NCBI RefSeq assembly: GCF_041435335.1
Contig: NZ_CP108430.1
Span: 3,950,501-4,014,500, forward strand
Direction of reading: 5' to 3'
DNA: 64,000 bases
Origin: Streptomyces sp. NBC_01283
Lineage (GTDB): Bacteria; Actinomycetota; Actinomycetes; Streptomycetales; Streptomycetaceae
This document shows positions 20,826 to 29,829 of this stretch, in pieces. A model generated the notes under the pieces. That model was not told the DNA's origin. It searched no databases and saw only the letters and a program-made list of their open reading frames with translations. The stretch's first letter is position 1; the number at the start of each line of letters is the position of its first letter. Both the position numbers and the translations under genes were made by a program.

Positions 20826-21478
20826 TTGGGGGTGACCACCTTGTAGTTCTTGGGCACCTGCGCGTCAGGACGGCGCAGGTACAGCGGCCTGGGGGCCAGG
20901 AGTTCCTCGCCCGCGGCGAGCTTCTCCGCGGCCAGCGAGGCGAGCGACGCCGCCGAGACGTGCTCGGGGGCGCGGGCGTCCGGGAAGGTCTCGGGGTAGA
21001 GCACCGCGCCGGCGCCGACAGCGGGCAGGCCAGCCACCTCGTCCGCGATGTCGGCGGGGCGGTCCACGGCGGCCTCGGTGAGGCGGGTGCGCGGGTCCGC
21101 GTACCGCGCCCAGTAGACCTCCTTGCGCCGCGCGTCCGTGGCGACGACGAAGGGGCCCCCGTCGATGCCCGATGCGTACGCGAGGCCGTCGAGCGTGCAC
21201 ACCCCGTGCACCGGCACGCCGAGCACGAGGCCGAAGGTGTCGGCGGTCATCAGGCCGACACGCAGACCCGTGTACGGGCCGGGGCCCACGCCGACGACGA
21301 TGCCGGTCACGGCGTCGAGTCTGAGCCCGGCGTCGGCGAGCACCCGGTCGACGGCGGGCAGCAGCAGCTCTCCGTGGCGGCGGGCGTCCACCTGGCTGGA
21401 GGCTGCGACGACGGACGAGCCGTCGTGCAGCGCGACGGTGACGGCGGGGGTGGCGGTATCCAGAGCGAGCAAGAGCAC
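20822..21478 (-). CDS. tsaB: t6A synthesis protein TsaB
   Basis: TsaB is the non-catalytic ASKHA partner of TsaD in t6A synthesis. The 218 residues have LLLALDTATPAVTVALHDG at the start and GIVVGVGPGPYTGLRVGLMTADTFGLVLGVPVHGVCTLD. It is the first gene of tsaB-rimI-tsaD and overlaps rimI by 4 nt. Confidence 0.94.
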   Translation of the reverse strand: MLLLALDTATPAVTVALHDGSSVVAASSQVDARRHGELLLPAVDRVLADAGLRLDAVTGIVVGVGPGPYTGLRVGLMTADTFGLVLGVPVHGVCTLDGLAYASGIDGGPFVVATDARRKEVYWARYADPRTRLTEAAVDRPADIADEVAGLPAVGAGAVLYPETFPDARAPEHVSAASLASLAAEKLAAGEELLAPRPLYLRRPDAQVPKNYKVVTPK

Positions 21479-21586
21479 GCGAATAGCCTACGGCTCCGAC
21501 GCCCGGAGCACGGCCGACCGAGGATGCCGCACACCTGCTGCTAACGTCACCCCGTAGCCGTACGGAGTACGAAGAGGGTGGCGCAG

Positions 21587-22138
21587 GTGTCCAGGAGCAG
21601 CTCGGGATTCGTGGCCGGCCTGACCGCCGCCGCGCTCGCCGCGGTCGGCTTCCTCGCTTACCAGGCCTCGGCCAGCGCGCCGGACACCGTGGGCAAGAAA
21701 CCGGACGCGTCCCCTTCCGCGCCGACCACCCGCTCCCCCAAGGAGAAGGCCGACCCGAAGACCGTCCCGGCGCAGTCCGGCGCGGGCGAGCGGGTCGTCT
21801 ACTCGGTGAGCGAGGACCGCGTGTGGCTGGTCGGCGGCTCCGGCAAGACGCAGCGCACCTTCAAGGTCACGCCGAGCACGGTGGACCCCGTCCCCGGCAC
21901 GTACGCCGTCACCTCGCGCTCGGGCACCGTCACCGGAACGGACGGTGTGGCGATCGAGCACGTCGTGCGTTTCGCGAGCGTGGACGGGATCGCGATCGGC
22001 TTCAGCGCGGCGACGGACGGCTCGACGCCGAAGCCCGACCCGTCGAAGAAGACCGGCGGCATCCGTGAGTCGCGCAAGGACGGCAACGCGATGTGGGAGT
22101 TCGCGACGATCAGCAAGAAGGTCGTCGTCGTTCCGTAG
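21587..22138 (+). CDS. Membrane-anchored extracytoplasmic protein with degenerate L,D-transpeptidase-like domain
   Basis: One N-terminal membrane segment (GFVAGLTAAALAAVGFLAYQ) is followed by a Pro/Ser/Lys linker and a C-terminal beta domain. That domain runs ERVVYSVSEDRVWLVGG, FKVTPSTVDPVPGTYAVTSRSG, EHVVRFASVDGIAIGFS, and GGIRESRKDGNAMWEFATISKKVVVV. This order mirrors YkuD L,D-transpeptidases, but the catalytic SHGCxR segment is replaced by TGGIRE, with no Cys or His. It may bind peptidoglycan without cross-linking it. The start is GTG 21587, with GAGG 9 nt upstream; GTG 21578 is the alternative. The fold is inferred by eye. Confidence 0.7.
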   Translation: MSRSSSGFVAGLTAAALAAVGFLAYQASASAPDTVGKKPDASPSAPTTRSPKEKADPKTVPAQSGAGERVVYSVSEDRVWLVGGSGKTQRTFKVTPSTVDPVPGTYAVTSRSGTVTGTDGVAIEHVVRFASVDGIAIGFSAATDGSTPKPDPSKKTGGIRESRKDGNAMWEFATISKKVVVVP

Positions 22139-22295
22139 CCGCGCCGCCCCTGGGGGCCGGATCGCGCGGCGGTGTGGAGACCGCGCTCGCGGCCACGCAG
22201 GACGCCAGCAGATCGCGCATGGAGATCCCCGATGGCTCCGACGGGCCCGGCAGCGCGTGCGGCCGGGTCGTGGCGTCACGTTCTGAAGCCGACAT
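22110..22295 (-). CDS. Small hypothetical protein (61 residues)
   Basis: The ATG has a near-perfect AGGAGG site 6 nt or so upstream, the main evidence that it is translated. The product is Ser/Ala/Pro-rich with a short central GISMRDLLASCVAASAVSTPP stretch and no recognisable domain or signal peptide. Its end overlaps the convergent membrane-anchored gene by 29 nt. A perfect palindrome lies 30-48 nt upstream of the start, suggesting regulated expression. Confidence 0.55.
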   Translation of the reverse strand: MSASERDATTRPHALPGPSEPSGISMRDLLASCVAASAVSTPPRDPAPRGGAATERRRPSC

Positions 22296-22325
22296 GGATG
22301 CCTCCTGGGCTCCGGGGGCAGACGT

Positions 22326-22343
22326 GGTTAGGTAGACCTAACC
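22326..22343. promoter_or_regulatory. Perfect inverted repeat upstream of the small gene
   Basis: GGTTAGGT and ACCTAACC flank an AG centre. The arms recall DtxR/DmdR iron boxes (TTAGGT and CCTAACC occur in both), but the half-sites are about 5 bp closer. It is too short for a terminator and well placed as an operator for the gene at 22295. Confidence 0.5.
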
Positions 22344-22442
22344 AGTACCGGTATCCATGTGACCACGCGCGGAGCGCGCCGCGCAACATCTTGCCGACGG
22401 CTTGTCGGAATGTTGGGCGAAAAGACGAGGGTCACGGCAGGG

Positions 22443-22961
22443 TCAGGCCGAGAGCAGCGTGAGGTCGGCCTCGGCCCACCGTGTTCCGACCCCGGTCAGC
22501 GTCACTTCGCGCACCTCGTCCGTGGTGTCGCCGACGGTCCGGTCGATGACGACGCGCAGCCGGTCGTCCGAGAGCTCCTCGACCTTGCCGTCGCCCCACT
22601 CCACGACGATCACCGATTCGGGCAGCGAGACATCGAGGTCGAGGTCCTCCATCTCGTCGAGCCCGCCGCCCAGGCGGTACGCGTCCACGTGCACCAGGGG
22701 CGGGCCGTCGGAGAGCGACGGATGGACGCGGGCGATGACGAAGGTCGGCGATGTGACGGCGCCGCGCACGCCGAGGCCTTCGCCCAGGCCGCGGGTGAGG
22801 GTCGTCTTGCCGGCGCCGAGCTCGCCGGTGAGCATCACCAGGTCGCCGGGGCGCAGCAGCTTGGCCAGGCGGCGACCCAGGTCGCCCATCTGTTCAGGGG
22901 AGGTGACCGTGATGCCGAGGGTGTTCACGGGGGCCGGGTTGTGCGGTGCTTCCATGCCCAC
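22443..22961 (-). CDS. tsaE: t6A synthesis ATPase TsaE
   Basis: TsaE is the ATPase that cycles the TsaBD complex during t6A formation. The 172 residues have a classic P-loop (LTGELGAGKTTLTRGLGEGLG), TSPTFVIARVH, the HVDAYRL switch, and VEWGDGKVE. It follows the hydrolase gene after 5 nt, so alr, the hydrolase and tsaE form one leftward operon. Confidence 0.94.
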   Translation of the reverse strand: MGMEAPHNPAPVNTLGITVTSPEQMGDLGRRLAKLLRPGDLVMLTGELGAGKTTLTRGLGEGLGVRGAVTSPTFVIARVHPSLSDGPPLVHVDAYRLGGGLDEMEDLDLDVSLPESVIVVEWGDGKVEELSDDRLRVVIDRTVGDTTDEVREVTLTGVGTRWAEADLTLLSA

Positions 22962-22966
22962 CCACG

Positions 22967-24175
22967 TTAGCCGCTGGACGTCCGTGCATCGGCCGAAGCG
23001 GGCACCGCTCCCGCCCGTACGAGAAGGTCCGCGAGGCGGTCCGTGACCACCTCGGGGTGCTCCAGCATGGCCAGGTGCCCGGCGTCGGGGACGAGCACGA
23101 GCTCTGCGTCCGGGAGCAGATCGGCGATGACCTCGCTGTGCTCGCTGGGCGTGACCAGGTCCTTGTCACCGGCCAGGACCAGTACCGGGAGCTCGGCGAA
23201 GTGCTTGAGCGCCTCCGTCTTGTCGTGCTCGGCGAACGCCGGGTAGAACTCCGCGACCACGTCGATGGGCGTCGACTCGATCATCCGCTCGGCGAACCGC
23301 GAGATCGCCGGGTCCACGTCCCTCGACGAGAACGAATAGCGCTTGATGATGCCGGCGAAGAGGTCCGCGGTGGCCCGCCGCCCCTTCTCCACCAGCTCGG
23401 CCTGCGATCCGAGCGCCTTCAGGACACCCGGCAGCACGCGCCGCACGGCGTTCATCCCGGCGACGGGAAGGCCGAAGTTGACCTGGCCGAGCCGCCCGGA
23501 CGACGTACCGACGAGGGCGACGCCGACGACGCGCTCGCGGATCAGCTCGGGGTAGTGGTCGGCCAGCGCCATCGTCGTCATGCCGCCCATGGAGTGCCCG
23601 ACGAGGACCAGCGGCCCCTCGGGCGCCGCCGCGTCGATGACGGCCTTCAGGTCCCGGCCCAACTGGTCGATGGAGACCGGCGTCCCGTTCGTCTGGGCCA
23701 CGCCGCGCGCCGAACGGCCGTGGCTGCGCTGGTCCCAGTACACACAGCGCACGACGCCGCGCAGGGCCGCCCGCTGGAAGTGCCAGGAGTCCTGGCTCAG
23801 GCAGTACCCATGACTGAAGACGACGGTGACGGGAGCGGGCGTCCTGCGCCCGAAGAGCCTGCGTCGGCGCGGTGTCTGAGCGCTGTCCGGCTCGACCTCG
23901 TCCACCTCGTACGACAGTTCCGTGCCGTCGTCCGCGTACGCCTGGCCCGGCAGGCCGCGCAGCGAGCCGTAGGGCCCGGACGCGTCGAGTGCGAGCCGTG
24001 CCTTCTTGCGCATGCCGCGGCCCACGGTCAGCCGCTCGATGGCGACACCCGCCGCGGCGCCCGCGGCGACGACACCGATCGCGGCACCCGCGAAGCCGGC
24101 CCTGCGCCAGTTCCCGGCCGCCGCGGCGACTTCCGCCACCGCGTCCGCGGCCGCCCCCGTGCTGGTCTCGCTCAC
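22967..24175 (-). CDS. Alpha/beta hydrolase
   Basis: The 402-residue hydrolase has an N-terminal hydrophobic stretch (AGFAGAAIGVVAAGAAAGVAIERL) that could anchor it. The fold's catalytic triad is Ser in VGHSMGGMT, Asp in LAGDKDLVTP and His in DAGHLAMLEHPE. The oxyanion segment is FSHGYCLSQDSW. The substrate is unknown. It lies between alr and tsaE with gaps of 13 and 5 nt, as in other streptomycetes. Confidence 0.87.
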   Translation of the reverse strand: MSETSTGAAADAVAEVAAAAGNWRRAGFAGAAIGVVAAGAAAGVAIERLTVGRGMRKKARLALDASGPYGSLRGLPGQAYADDGTELSYEVDEVEPDSAQTPRRRRLFGRRTPAPVTVVFSHGYCLSQDSWHFQRAALRGVVRCVYWDQRSHGRSARGVAQTNGTPVSIDQLGRDLKAVIDAAAPEGPLVLVGHSMGGMTTMALADHYPELIRERVVGVALVGTSSGRLGQVNFGLPVAGMNAVRRVLPGVLKALGSQAELVEKGRRATADLFAGIIKRYSFSSRDVDPAISRFAERMIESTPIDVVAEFYPAFAEHDKTEALKHFAELPVLVLAGDKDLVTPSEHSEVIADLLPDAELVLVPDAGHLAMLEHPEVVTDRLADLLVRAGAVPASADARTSSG

Positions 24176-24188
24176 GTGCCGCTCCTCC

Positions 24189-25349
24189 TCAGACGCCGTC
24201 CGCTGTCAGCCGCTCATTCACATGGACGCGCGGGACACGCGATCCGATGCGCGTGACGATTTCGTACGCGATGGTGCCCGCCGCCTGCGCCCAGTCCTCG
24301 GCAGTCGGCTCGCCCCGGTCACCGGGGCCGAAGAGGACGGCCTCGGAGCCGACCGCCGGCTCGTCACCGCCGAGGTCGACCACGAACTGGTCCATCGCCA
24401 CCCTTCCGGCGACGGTCCGCAGCTTGCCGCCGACGAGCACGGGACCGGTGCCGGAAGCGTGCCGCGGGATCCCGTCCCCGTACCCGACCGGGACGAGTCC
24501 AAGGGTCGTCTCGCCGGGTGTGACGTAGTGATGCCCGTAACTCACGCCGTGACCCCCGGGGGCGTGCTTCACGAGGGCGAGTGACGCGCTGAGCCGCATG
24601 ACGGGCCGCAGCCCGAACTCCTCCGAGGTGCCGACCTCGGGGCTGGGCGAGATGCCGTACATCGCGATCCCGGGACGTACGAGATCGAGGTGCGTCTCCG
24701 GAAGTGTGAGCGTGCCGGGCGAGTTGGCGATGTGCCGCACCTCGGGCCGGATGCCCCGCGCCTCGGCTGCCGCGACCATCTCGTGGAACAGGGCGAGTTG
24801 GGCCGCGATGGACGGGTGGCCCGGCTCGTCGGCGCACGCGAAGTGCGACCAGATCCCGGTGACGCGCACCAGGCCCTCGGCCTCGGCCTGCCGCGCCTGC
24901 GAGACGAGTTCGGGCCAGTCGGCGGGCATGCAGCCGTTGCGCCCGAGCCCCGTGTCGGCCTTCAACTGGATGCGGGCCGTACGCCCCACGGCCCGCGCGG
25001 CGGCGGACACTTCACGCAACGCCCAGAGGCCGCTCACCGCCATGTCGAGATCGGCCTCGATGCCTTCGCGCCAGGGCCCGCCCGGGGTCCACAGCCAGCA
25101 CATCAGGCGCCCCTCGATCCCGGCGGCCCGCAGCGCGAGGGCCTCCTCGGGGGTCGCGGTGCCCACCCAGGTGGCTCCCGCCTCGACGGCGGCACGGGCG
25201 CAGGGCACCATCCCGTGGCCGTACGCGTCCGCCTTCACGACGGCCATGAAGGCGGCTCCTGGCGCGTGGGCACGCAAAGTCCGCACGTTGGCCCTCAGGG
25301 CGGCCAGGTCGATCTCGGCGCGGGCACGCAAAGGTGCGGTCTCAGTCAT
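24189..25349 (-). CDS. alr: Alanine racemase
   Basis: It interconverts L- and D-alanine with PLP for peptidoglycan. The PLP Lys is in FMAVVKADAYGHG, and the second catalytic base Tyr is in HGVSYGHHYV. HIANSPGTL and VPVGYGDGIPR are also typical. I chose ATG 25349 (MTETAPLRARAEIDLAALRANV), giving 386 residues, the family length; the frame is open to 25445. No strong ribosome site is seen. Confidence 0.95.
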   Translation of the reverse strand: MTETAPLRARAEIDLAALRANVRTLRAHAPGAAFMAVVKADAYGHGMVPCARAAVEAGATWVGTATPEEALALRAAGIEGRLMCWLWTPGGPWREGIEADLDMAVSGLWALREVSAAARAVGRTARIQLKADTGLGRNGCMPADWPELVSQARQAEAEGLVRVTGIWSHFACADEPGHPSIAAQLALFHEMVAAAEARGIRPEVRHIANSPGTLTLPETHLDLVRPGIAMYGISPSPEVGTSEEFGLRPVMRLSASLALVKHAPGGHGVSYGHHYVTPGETTLGLVPVGYGDGIPRHASGTGPVLVGGKLRTVAGRVAMDQFVVDLGGDEPAVGSEAVLFGPGDRGEPTAEDWAQAAGTIAYEIVTRIGSRVPRVHVNERLTADGV

Positions 25350-25866
25350 AACGCCGACCAGTGTCTCAGAGCCCGCTGACACCCTGGCAGCCACGCGGCG
25401 CCTCGCGGCCCGGGACCAGCCCCTGCGCCCGCCAGGGCGGTGCACGCCCCCCCTTGCCGATCACCCCGCAGCATCACCCTGCCCCGAACAAGCTTTGCCG
25501 CCTGCCCACCCGATTGCCCCGCAGCGCCAAAGGGGGTGGGCAGGCGAGTGGGCCACGTGCGGGTGGGTGGGCCGGGGATCTCCGGCCCGGGTGGGCAACA
25601 CCGGCGGGGGCCCCACCCAGAGCACCCGGCCCCACGCACCCGCTGTCGGCAGCGAGGCCCGAGGGGACGTGCCGGTATGTCCGCCCGGAGCACGGCTCCC
25701 GGCACTCCGGAACCGAAGAAACCCCGCGGCCACCGGACGACAGCGAGGACGGACATACCGGCACGGCCCCGCACCCACGGACGGACCGACACCGCACCCA
25801 GCACGGCGGCGCAGCTCAGCACCCCAAGACCCAAGACGGAGCGAACCCGTACCGCCGAGCCGGACG
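25350..25866. other. 517-bp gene-free interval rich in inverted repeats
   Basis: No convincing gene: the overlapping frames are Arg/Pro-rich shadows. Three hairpin structures stand out. CCTGCCCACCC pairs with GGGTGGGCAGG (25501-25511 with 25534-25544). GGGCCGG pairs with CCGGCCC (25569-25575 with 25582-25588). GTGCCGGTATGTCCG (25669-25683) has its exact complement at 25750-25764, 66 nt away. The first may end nnrE transcription; the last is unexplained. Confidence 0.65.
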
Positions 25867-27342
25867 CTAGTCCCCCCGTACATCCCGCCAAGCCGGCGGA
25901 ATCGCCTCAGCCACATCGTGTGCCCCCACCGGCGCCCCGTCCGCCGCAACGCGCCCCGCGAGGCCATGCAGATACGCCCCCACGGACCCCGCGTCCCGCG
26001 CGCCGAGCCCCGCAGCGAGCAAAGCCCCCGCCAGTCCCGACAGGACGTCCCCGCTGCCCGCGGTGGCCAGCCATGGCGTCCCCGTCGGGTTGACCCGCAC
26101 AGGGCCCTCCCGGCCCCCAGGATCCGCGACCAGCGTCGTAGAGCCCTTCAGGAGCACCGTCGCCCCGTACCGCCCCGCCAGCTCCCGCACAGCATCCAGG
26201 CGCCCGCGCTCGACCTCCTCCCGGGCAACCCCCAGGAGCGCCGCCGCCTCCCCCGCATGCGGCGTCAGCAAGGTCGGCGCCGCCCGGCCCCGCACGGCAT
26301 CGGCGTCGGCAAGCCGCAGCCCGTCCGCGTCGATCAGTACGGGCACCTCCGCGCCGACCACGTCCGCGAGCCGCTCGGCATCGTCCCCGAGCCCCGGCCC
26401 GACCACCCAGGCCTGCACACGCCCCGCCTTGGACGGAGGACCGGCGGAGACGAGGGTCTCCGGGTACCGCGCGATGACGGCGTCCGCCGCGTGCCCCACG
26501 TAACGCACGGCCCCCGCGCCACCCCGCAGCGCACCGGCCACGGCGAGCACCGCCGCCCCGGGGTACCGGGCCGACCCGGCGACGATCCCCACGACGCCCC
26601 GCCGGTACTTGTCGCTCTCCCCGGTCGGCATGGGCAGGAGCGAGGCCACATCGGCGTACTGAAGGGCCTCAACAGCACCCGCACCACCACCATCCGCACC
26701 GGTACCGGCACGGGCACCGGCACCCAGCTCAAGCCCGATATCGACGAGCCGCACCACCCCCGCGTACTCCCGCCCGGGATCGATCAACAGCCCCGGCTTG
26801 TGCACCCCGAAGGTCACCGTCACATCGGCCCGCACGGCTTCGCCCTCGACCACCCCGCTGTCCGCGTCGACCCCGCTCGGCAGGTCGACGGCGACTACGG
26901 GGGTCCCCAACTCGCGTACAGAAGCGGCCAGTTCAGCGGCGGCGGCCCGCAACCCGCCCTTCCCGCCGATGCCCACAATGCCGTCCACGACAAGATCCGC
27001 CCGGCGCAGCACACCCTCCGCACCCCCGGTGGCGACCACCCGCCCCCCGGCCGCCCGAAAGGCCGCCACCCCGCCCTCATGCACCCGTTCGGGCGAAAGC
27101 AGCACCGCGGACACCCCGGCCCCACGCCGGGCAAGCCGCGCCCCGGCGTACAGCGCGTCGCCGCCGTTGTCCCCGCTCCCCACGAGCAGCACGACCCGGG
27201 AGCCGTACACCTTGCCGAGCACCTCGGCGCAGACCACCGCGAGGCCTGCCGCCGCCCGCTGCATCAGGGCACCTTCCGGCACCCGCGCCATCAACTCCCG
27301 CTCAGCAGCCCTGACCGTCTCCACCGGGTACGCAGTACGCAT
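25867..27342 (-). CDS. nnrE: Bifunctional NAD(P)HX epimerase/dehydratase
   Basis: It repairs hydrated NAD(P)H. The N-terminal YjeF epimerase domain (about 1-215) contains LLVGSGDNGGDALYAGARLA and VDLPSGVDADSG. The C-terminal ADP-dependent dehydratase (about 235-490) has KYRRGVVGIVAGSARYPGAAVLA, LLTPHAGEAAALLG, LLKGSTTLVADP and the active-site TAGSGDVLSGLAGALLAAG. A Gly/Ala/Thr linker (AGARAGTGADGGGAGAVE), encoded by repeated ACCGGC units, joins them. I chose ATG 27342 (MRTAYPVETVRAAE). acpS ends 22 nt upstream. Confidence 0.94.
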   Translation of the reverse strand: MRTAYPVETVRAAERELMARVPEGALMQRAAAGLAVVCAEVLGKVYGSRVVLLVGSGDNGGDALYAGARLARRGAGVSAVLLSPERVHEGGVAAFRAAGGRVVATGGAEGVLRRADLVVDGIVGIGGKGGLRAAAAELAASVRELGTPVVAVDLPSGVDADSGVVEGEAVRADVTVTFGVHKPGLLIDPGREYAGVVRLVDIGLELGAGARAGTGADGGGAGAVEALQYADVASLLPMPTGESDKYRRGVVGIVAGSARYPGAAVLAVAGALRGGAGAVRYVGHAADAVIARYPETLVSAGPPSKAGRVQAWVVGPGLGDDAERLADVVGAEVPVLIDADGLRLADADAVRGRAAPTLLTPHAGEAAALLGVAREEVERGRLDAVRELAGRYGATVLLKGSTTLVADPGGREGPVRVNPTGTPWLATAGSGDVLSGLAGALLAAGLGARDAGSVGAYLHGLAGRVAADGAPVGAHDVAEAIPPAWRDVRGD

Positions 27343-27364
27343 ACCCCCGAGTGTCACCCAGGGC

Positions 27365-27733
27365 CTAGCCCTCAGCAATCACCACGGCGGAAGCCACCCC
27401 CGCGTCATGGCTGAGCGAGACATGCCAGGACCGCACCCCCAGCTCGGCGGCCCGCGCGGCCACCGTCCCCTTCACCCGGAGCCGCGGCTGCCCGCTCCCC
27501 TCGACGTACACCTCCGCGTCCGTCCAGCGCAGCCCGGCCGGCGCGCCCAGCGCCTTGGCCAGCGCCTCCTTGGCCGCGAACCGCGCCGCCAGCGAGGCGA
27601 TCCCGCGCCGCTCCCCGCTCGGAAGCAGCAACTCCCGCTCCACGAACAACCGCCCGGCCATCCCTGCCGTACGCTCCAGCGCCGCCTCGAACCGCTCGAT
27701 CTCGGCCACGTCGATTCCGACCCCAATAATCAC
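27365..27733 (-). CDS. acpS: Holo-[acyl-carrier-protein] synthase
   Basis: AcpS transfers 4'-phosphopantetheine from CoA to carrier proteins. The 122 residues show [16 protein letters not shown] N terminus (metal Asp in VGIDVAEI), [13 protein letters not shown] with the metal Glu, and [17 protein letters not shown] near the end. It is first in an acpS-nnrE pair and divergent from coaA, a logical pairing since CoaA starts CoA synthesis. Confidence 0.95.
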   Translation of the reverse strand: MIIGVGIDVAEIERFEAALERTAGMAGRLFVERELLLPSGERRGIASLAARFAAKEALAKALGAPAGLRWTDAEVYVEGSGQPRLRVKGTVAARAAELGVRSWHVSLSHDAGVASAVVIAEG

Positions 27734-27833
27734 GAGCAGCAGCCTACGAGGCCGGGCACCCTAACCCTTCGAGCCCCGCAGTGGGTGACGCACCCCACCC
27801 CCCGGCTCGTTCAAACAGCCGTAACAATGGACT

Positions 27834-28832
27834 GTGATCTCATCGGTCTCCGAACCCCCGACGACCGCGCGGAGCGCCCACCGGCACAGGCCGGAGGCGA
27901 CTCCCTACGTCGACCTCACCCGCACCGAGTGGAGCGCCCTGCGTGACAAGACGCCGCTCCCCCTGACCGCCGCGGAGCTGGAGGAGCTGCGCGGCCTGGG
28001 TGATGTCATCGACCTGGACGAAGTACGGGACATCTATCTGCCGCTCTCACGCCTCCTCAACCTCTACGTGGGCGCCACGGACGGTCTGCGCGGCGCCCTC
28101 AACACGTTCCTCGGCGAGAAGGGCTCCCAGTCGGGCACGCCCTTCGTCATAGGAGTCGCGGGTTCGGTGGCCGTCGGCAAGTCGACCGTCGCCCGTCTCC
28201 TCCAGGCCCTGCTCTCCCGCTGGCCCGAGCACCCGCGCGTCGAGCGGGTGACGACCGACGGCTTCCTGCTGCCCACCAGGGAGCTGGAGGCCCGCGGCCT
28301 GATGTCCCGCAAGGGCTTCCCGGAGTCGTACGACAGAAGGGCCCTGACCCGCTTCGTGGCGGACATCAAGGCCGGCAAGGACGAGGTGACGGCGCCCGTC
28401 TACTCCCACCTGATCTACGACATCGTGCCGGACCAGCGCCTCACGGTCCGCCGCCCCGACATCCTCATCGTCGAGGGCATCAACGTCCTCCAGCCGGCCC
28501 TGCCCGGCAAGGACGGCCGCACCCGCGTGGGTCTCGCCGACTACTTCGACTTCAGCGTGTACGTGGACGCGCGCGCGGAGGACATCGAGCGCTGGTACCT
28601 GAACCGCTTCAAGAAGCTCCGCGCCACGGCCTTCCAGGACCCGTCCTCGTACTTCCGCAAGTACACCCAGGTCTCGGAGGAAGAGGCCCTGGACTACGCC
28701 CGTACGACCTGGCGCACGATCAACAAGCCCAACCTCCTGGAGAACGTGGCCCCCACCCGCGGCCGTGCCGCCCTGGTCATCCGAAAGGGCCCCGACCACA
28801 AGGTGCAGCGCCTGAGCCTGCGCAAGCTCTGA
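27834..28832 (+). CDS. coaA: Type I pantothenate kinase
   Basis: It phosphorylates pantothenate with ATP, the first and usually limiting step of CoA synthesis. The 332 residues have the P-loop [52 protein letters not shown] and the late [13 protein letters not shown]. The start is a GTG at 27834. Divergent from acpS. Confidence 0.95.
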   Translation: MISSVSEPPTTARSAHRHRPEATPYVDLTRTEWSALRDKTPLPLTAAELEELRGLGDVIDLDEVRDIYLPLSRLLNLYVGATDGLRGALNTFLGEKGSQSGTPFVIGVAGSVAVGKSTVARLLQALLSRWPEHPRVERVTTDGFLLPTRELEARGLMSRKGFPESYDRRALTRFVADIKAGKDEVTAPVYSHLIYDIVPDQRLTVRRPDILIVEGINVLQPALPGKDGRTRVGLADYFDFSVYVDARAEDIERWYLNRFKKLRATAFQDPSSYFRKYTQVSEEEALDYARTTWRTINKPNLLENVAPTRGRAALVIRKGPDHKVQRLSLRKL

Positions 28833-28881
28833 TCCCCGGGCCCCGGACGGGCCCCGGTCCGCCGCCAGCTACCCTGCGCGC

Positions 28882-29829
28882 ATGCTGCATCTGCGCCTGA
28901 TCACCCCGGCGGACAAGACGGACGACGTGCTGCGCCTGATCGAGACGACGGTCGGCGCCACGCACCTGGCCGTCATGCCGGGCGCGGCCCGCAACCCCGC
29001 GGGCGACGTCGTCACGTGCGACGTCGCCCGTGAGGCGGGCGACCCGCTGATCGGCGGCCTGCGCGAGCTCGGCATCCACGAGTCGGGCTCGATCGCGCTG
29101 GAGAACATCGACCTGTCGCTGTCCTCGCGCGCGGACAAGGCGGAGGACGACGCGCCGGGCGAGGGCGTGGACGCGGTCCTGTGGGAGCAGCTCTCGGACG
29201 CGACGCACGAGGAGTCGACGCTCTCGGTCACGTACCTGGCCTTCATCACGATCGCCACGATGATCGCGGCCTGCGGTGTGGTCCTCGACAACGCGATCCT
29301 GATCGTGGGCGCGATGGCGGTGGGCCCCGAGTTCGGCCCGCTGGCGGGCTTCTGCACCGCGCTCGTCCAGCGCGCGCCGCGGCTCGCCCTGCGCTCGCTG
29401 ATCGCGATCCTGGCGGGCTTCGCCGTCGCCATGGCGGTGACCGTGGGCTTCAGCTTCTTCATGGACGCGGTCGACCTCTTCAGCGAGAGGCAGCTGGACC
29501 AGGACCGCCCCAACACCGGTTTCGTCTACGCGCCCGACTGGTTCTCGTTCGTCGTGGCGGTCCTGGCCGGAGCCGCGGGCATGCTCTCGCTGACCTCGGC
29601 CAAGTCGGGCGCCCTGGTGGGCGTCGCGATCTCGGTGACGACGGTCCCCGCAGCGGCCAACGCGGCGGTGGCGCTCAGCTACGGGGACGCGCGACAGACC
29701 TGGGGGTCCACGGAGCAGCTTCTGCTCAACCTGCTCGGGATCGTCTTCGCCGGTACGCTCACGCTGCTCGTCCAGAAGCTGCTCTGGGCCAGGCAGCACG
29801 AACGTACCGCGAAGGCACGACGGGCCTAG
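28882..29829 (+). CDS. DUF389 integral membrane protein
   Basis: The 315-residue protein has a soluble N-terminal regulatory half ([40 protein letters not shown]) and six or so membrane segments. The DUF389 signature is [41 protein letters not shown], followed by [26 protein letters not shown]. The family's activity is unknown. Its stop overlaps the convergent glmM stop by 4 nt. Confidence 0.85.
   Translation: MLHLRLITPADKTDDVLRLIETTVGATHLAVMPGAARNPAGDVVTCDVAREAGDPLIGGLRELGIHESGSIALENIDLSLSSRADKAEDDAPGEGVDAVLWEQLSDATHEESTLSVTYLAFITIATMIAACGVVLDNAILIVGAMAVGPEFGPLAGFCTALVQRAPRLALRSLIAILAGFAVAMAVTVGFSFFMDAVDLFSERQLDQDRPNTGFVYAPDWFSFVVAVLAGAAGMLSLTSAKSGALVGVAISVTTVPAAANAAVALSYGDARQTWGSTEQLLLNLLGIVFAGTLTLLVQKLLWARQHERTAKARRA

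Noticed and set aside
22326..22343. Canonical DtxR/DmdR iron box
   Set aside because: The half-sites match but are about 5 bp too close for the 19-bp consensus, so I list it only as an unassigned palindrome.
24598..27414. 938-codon frame across alr and nnrE
   Set aside because: It spans two convincing genes on the other strand plus a gene-free interval; its composition is Pro/Arg/His-rich.
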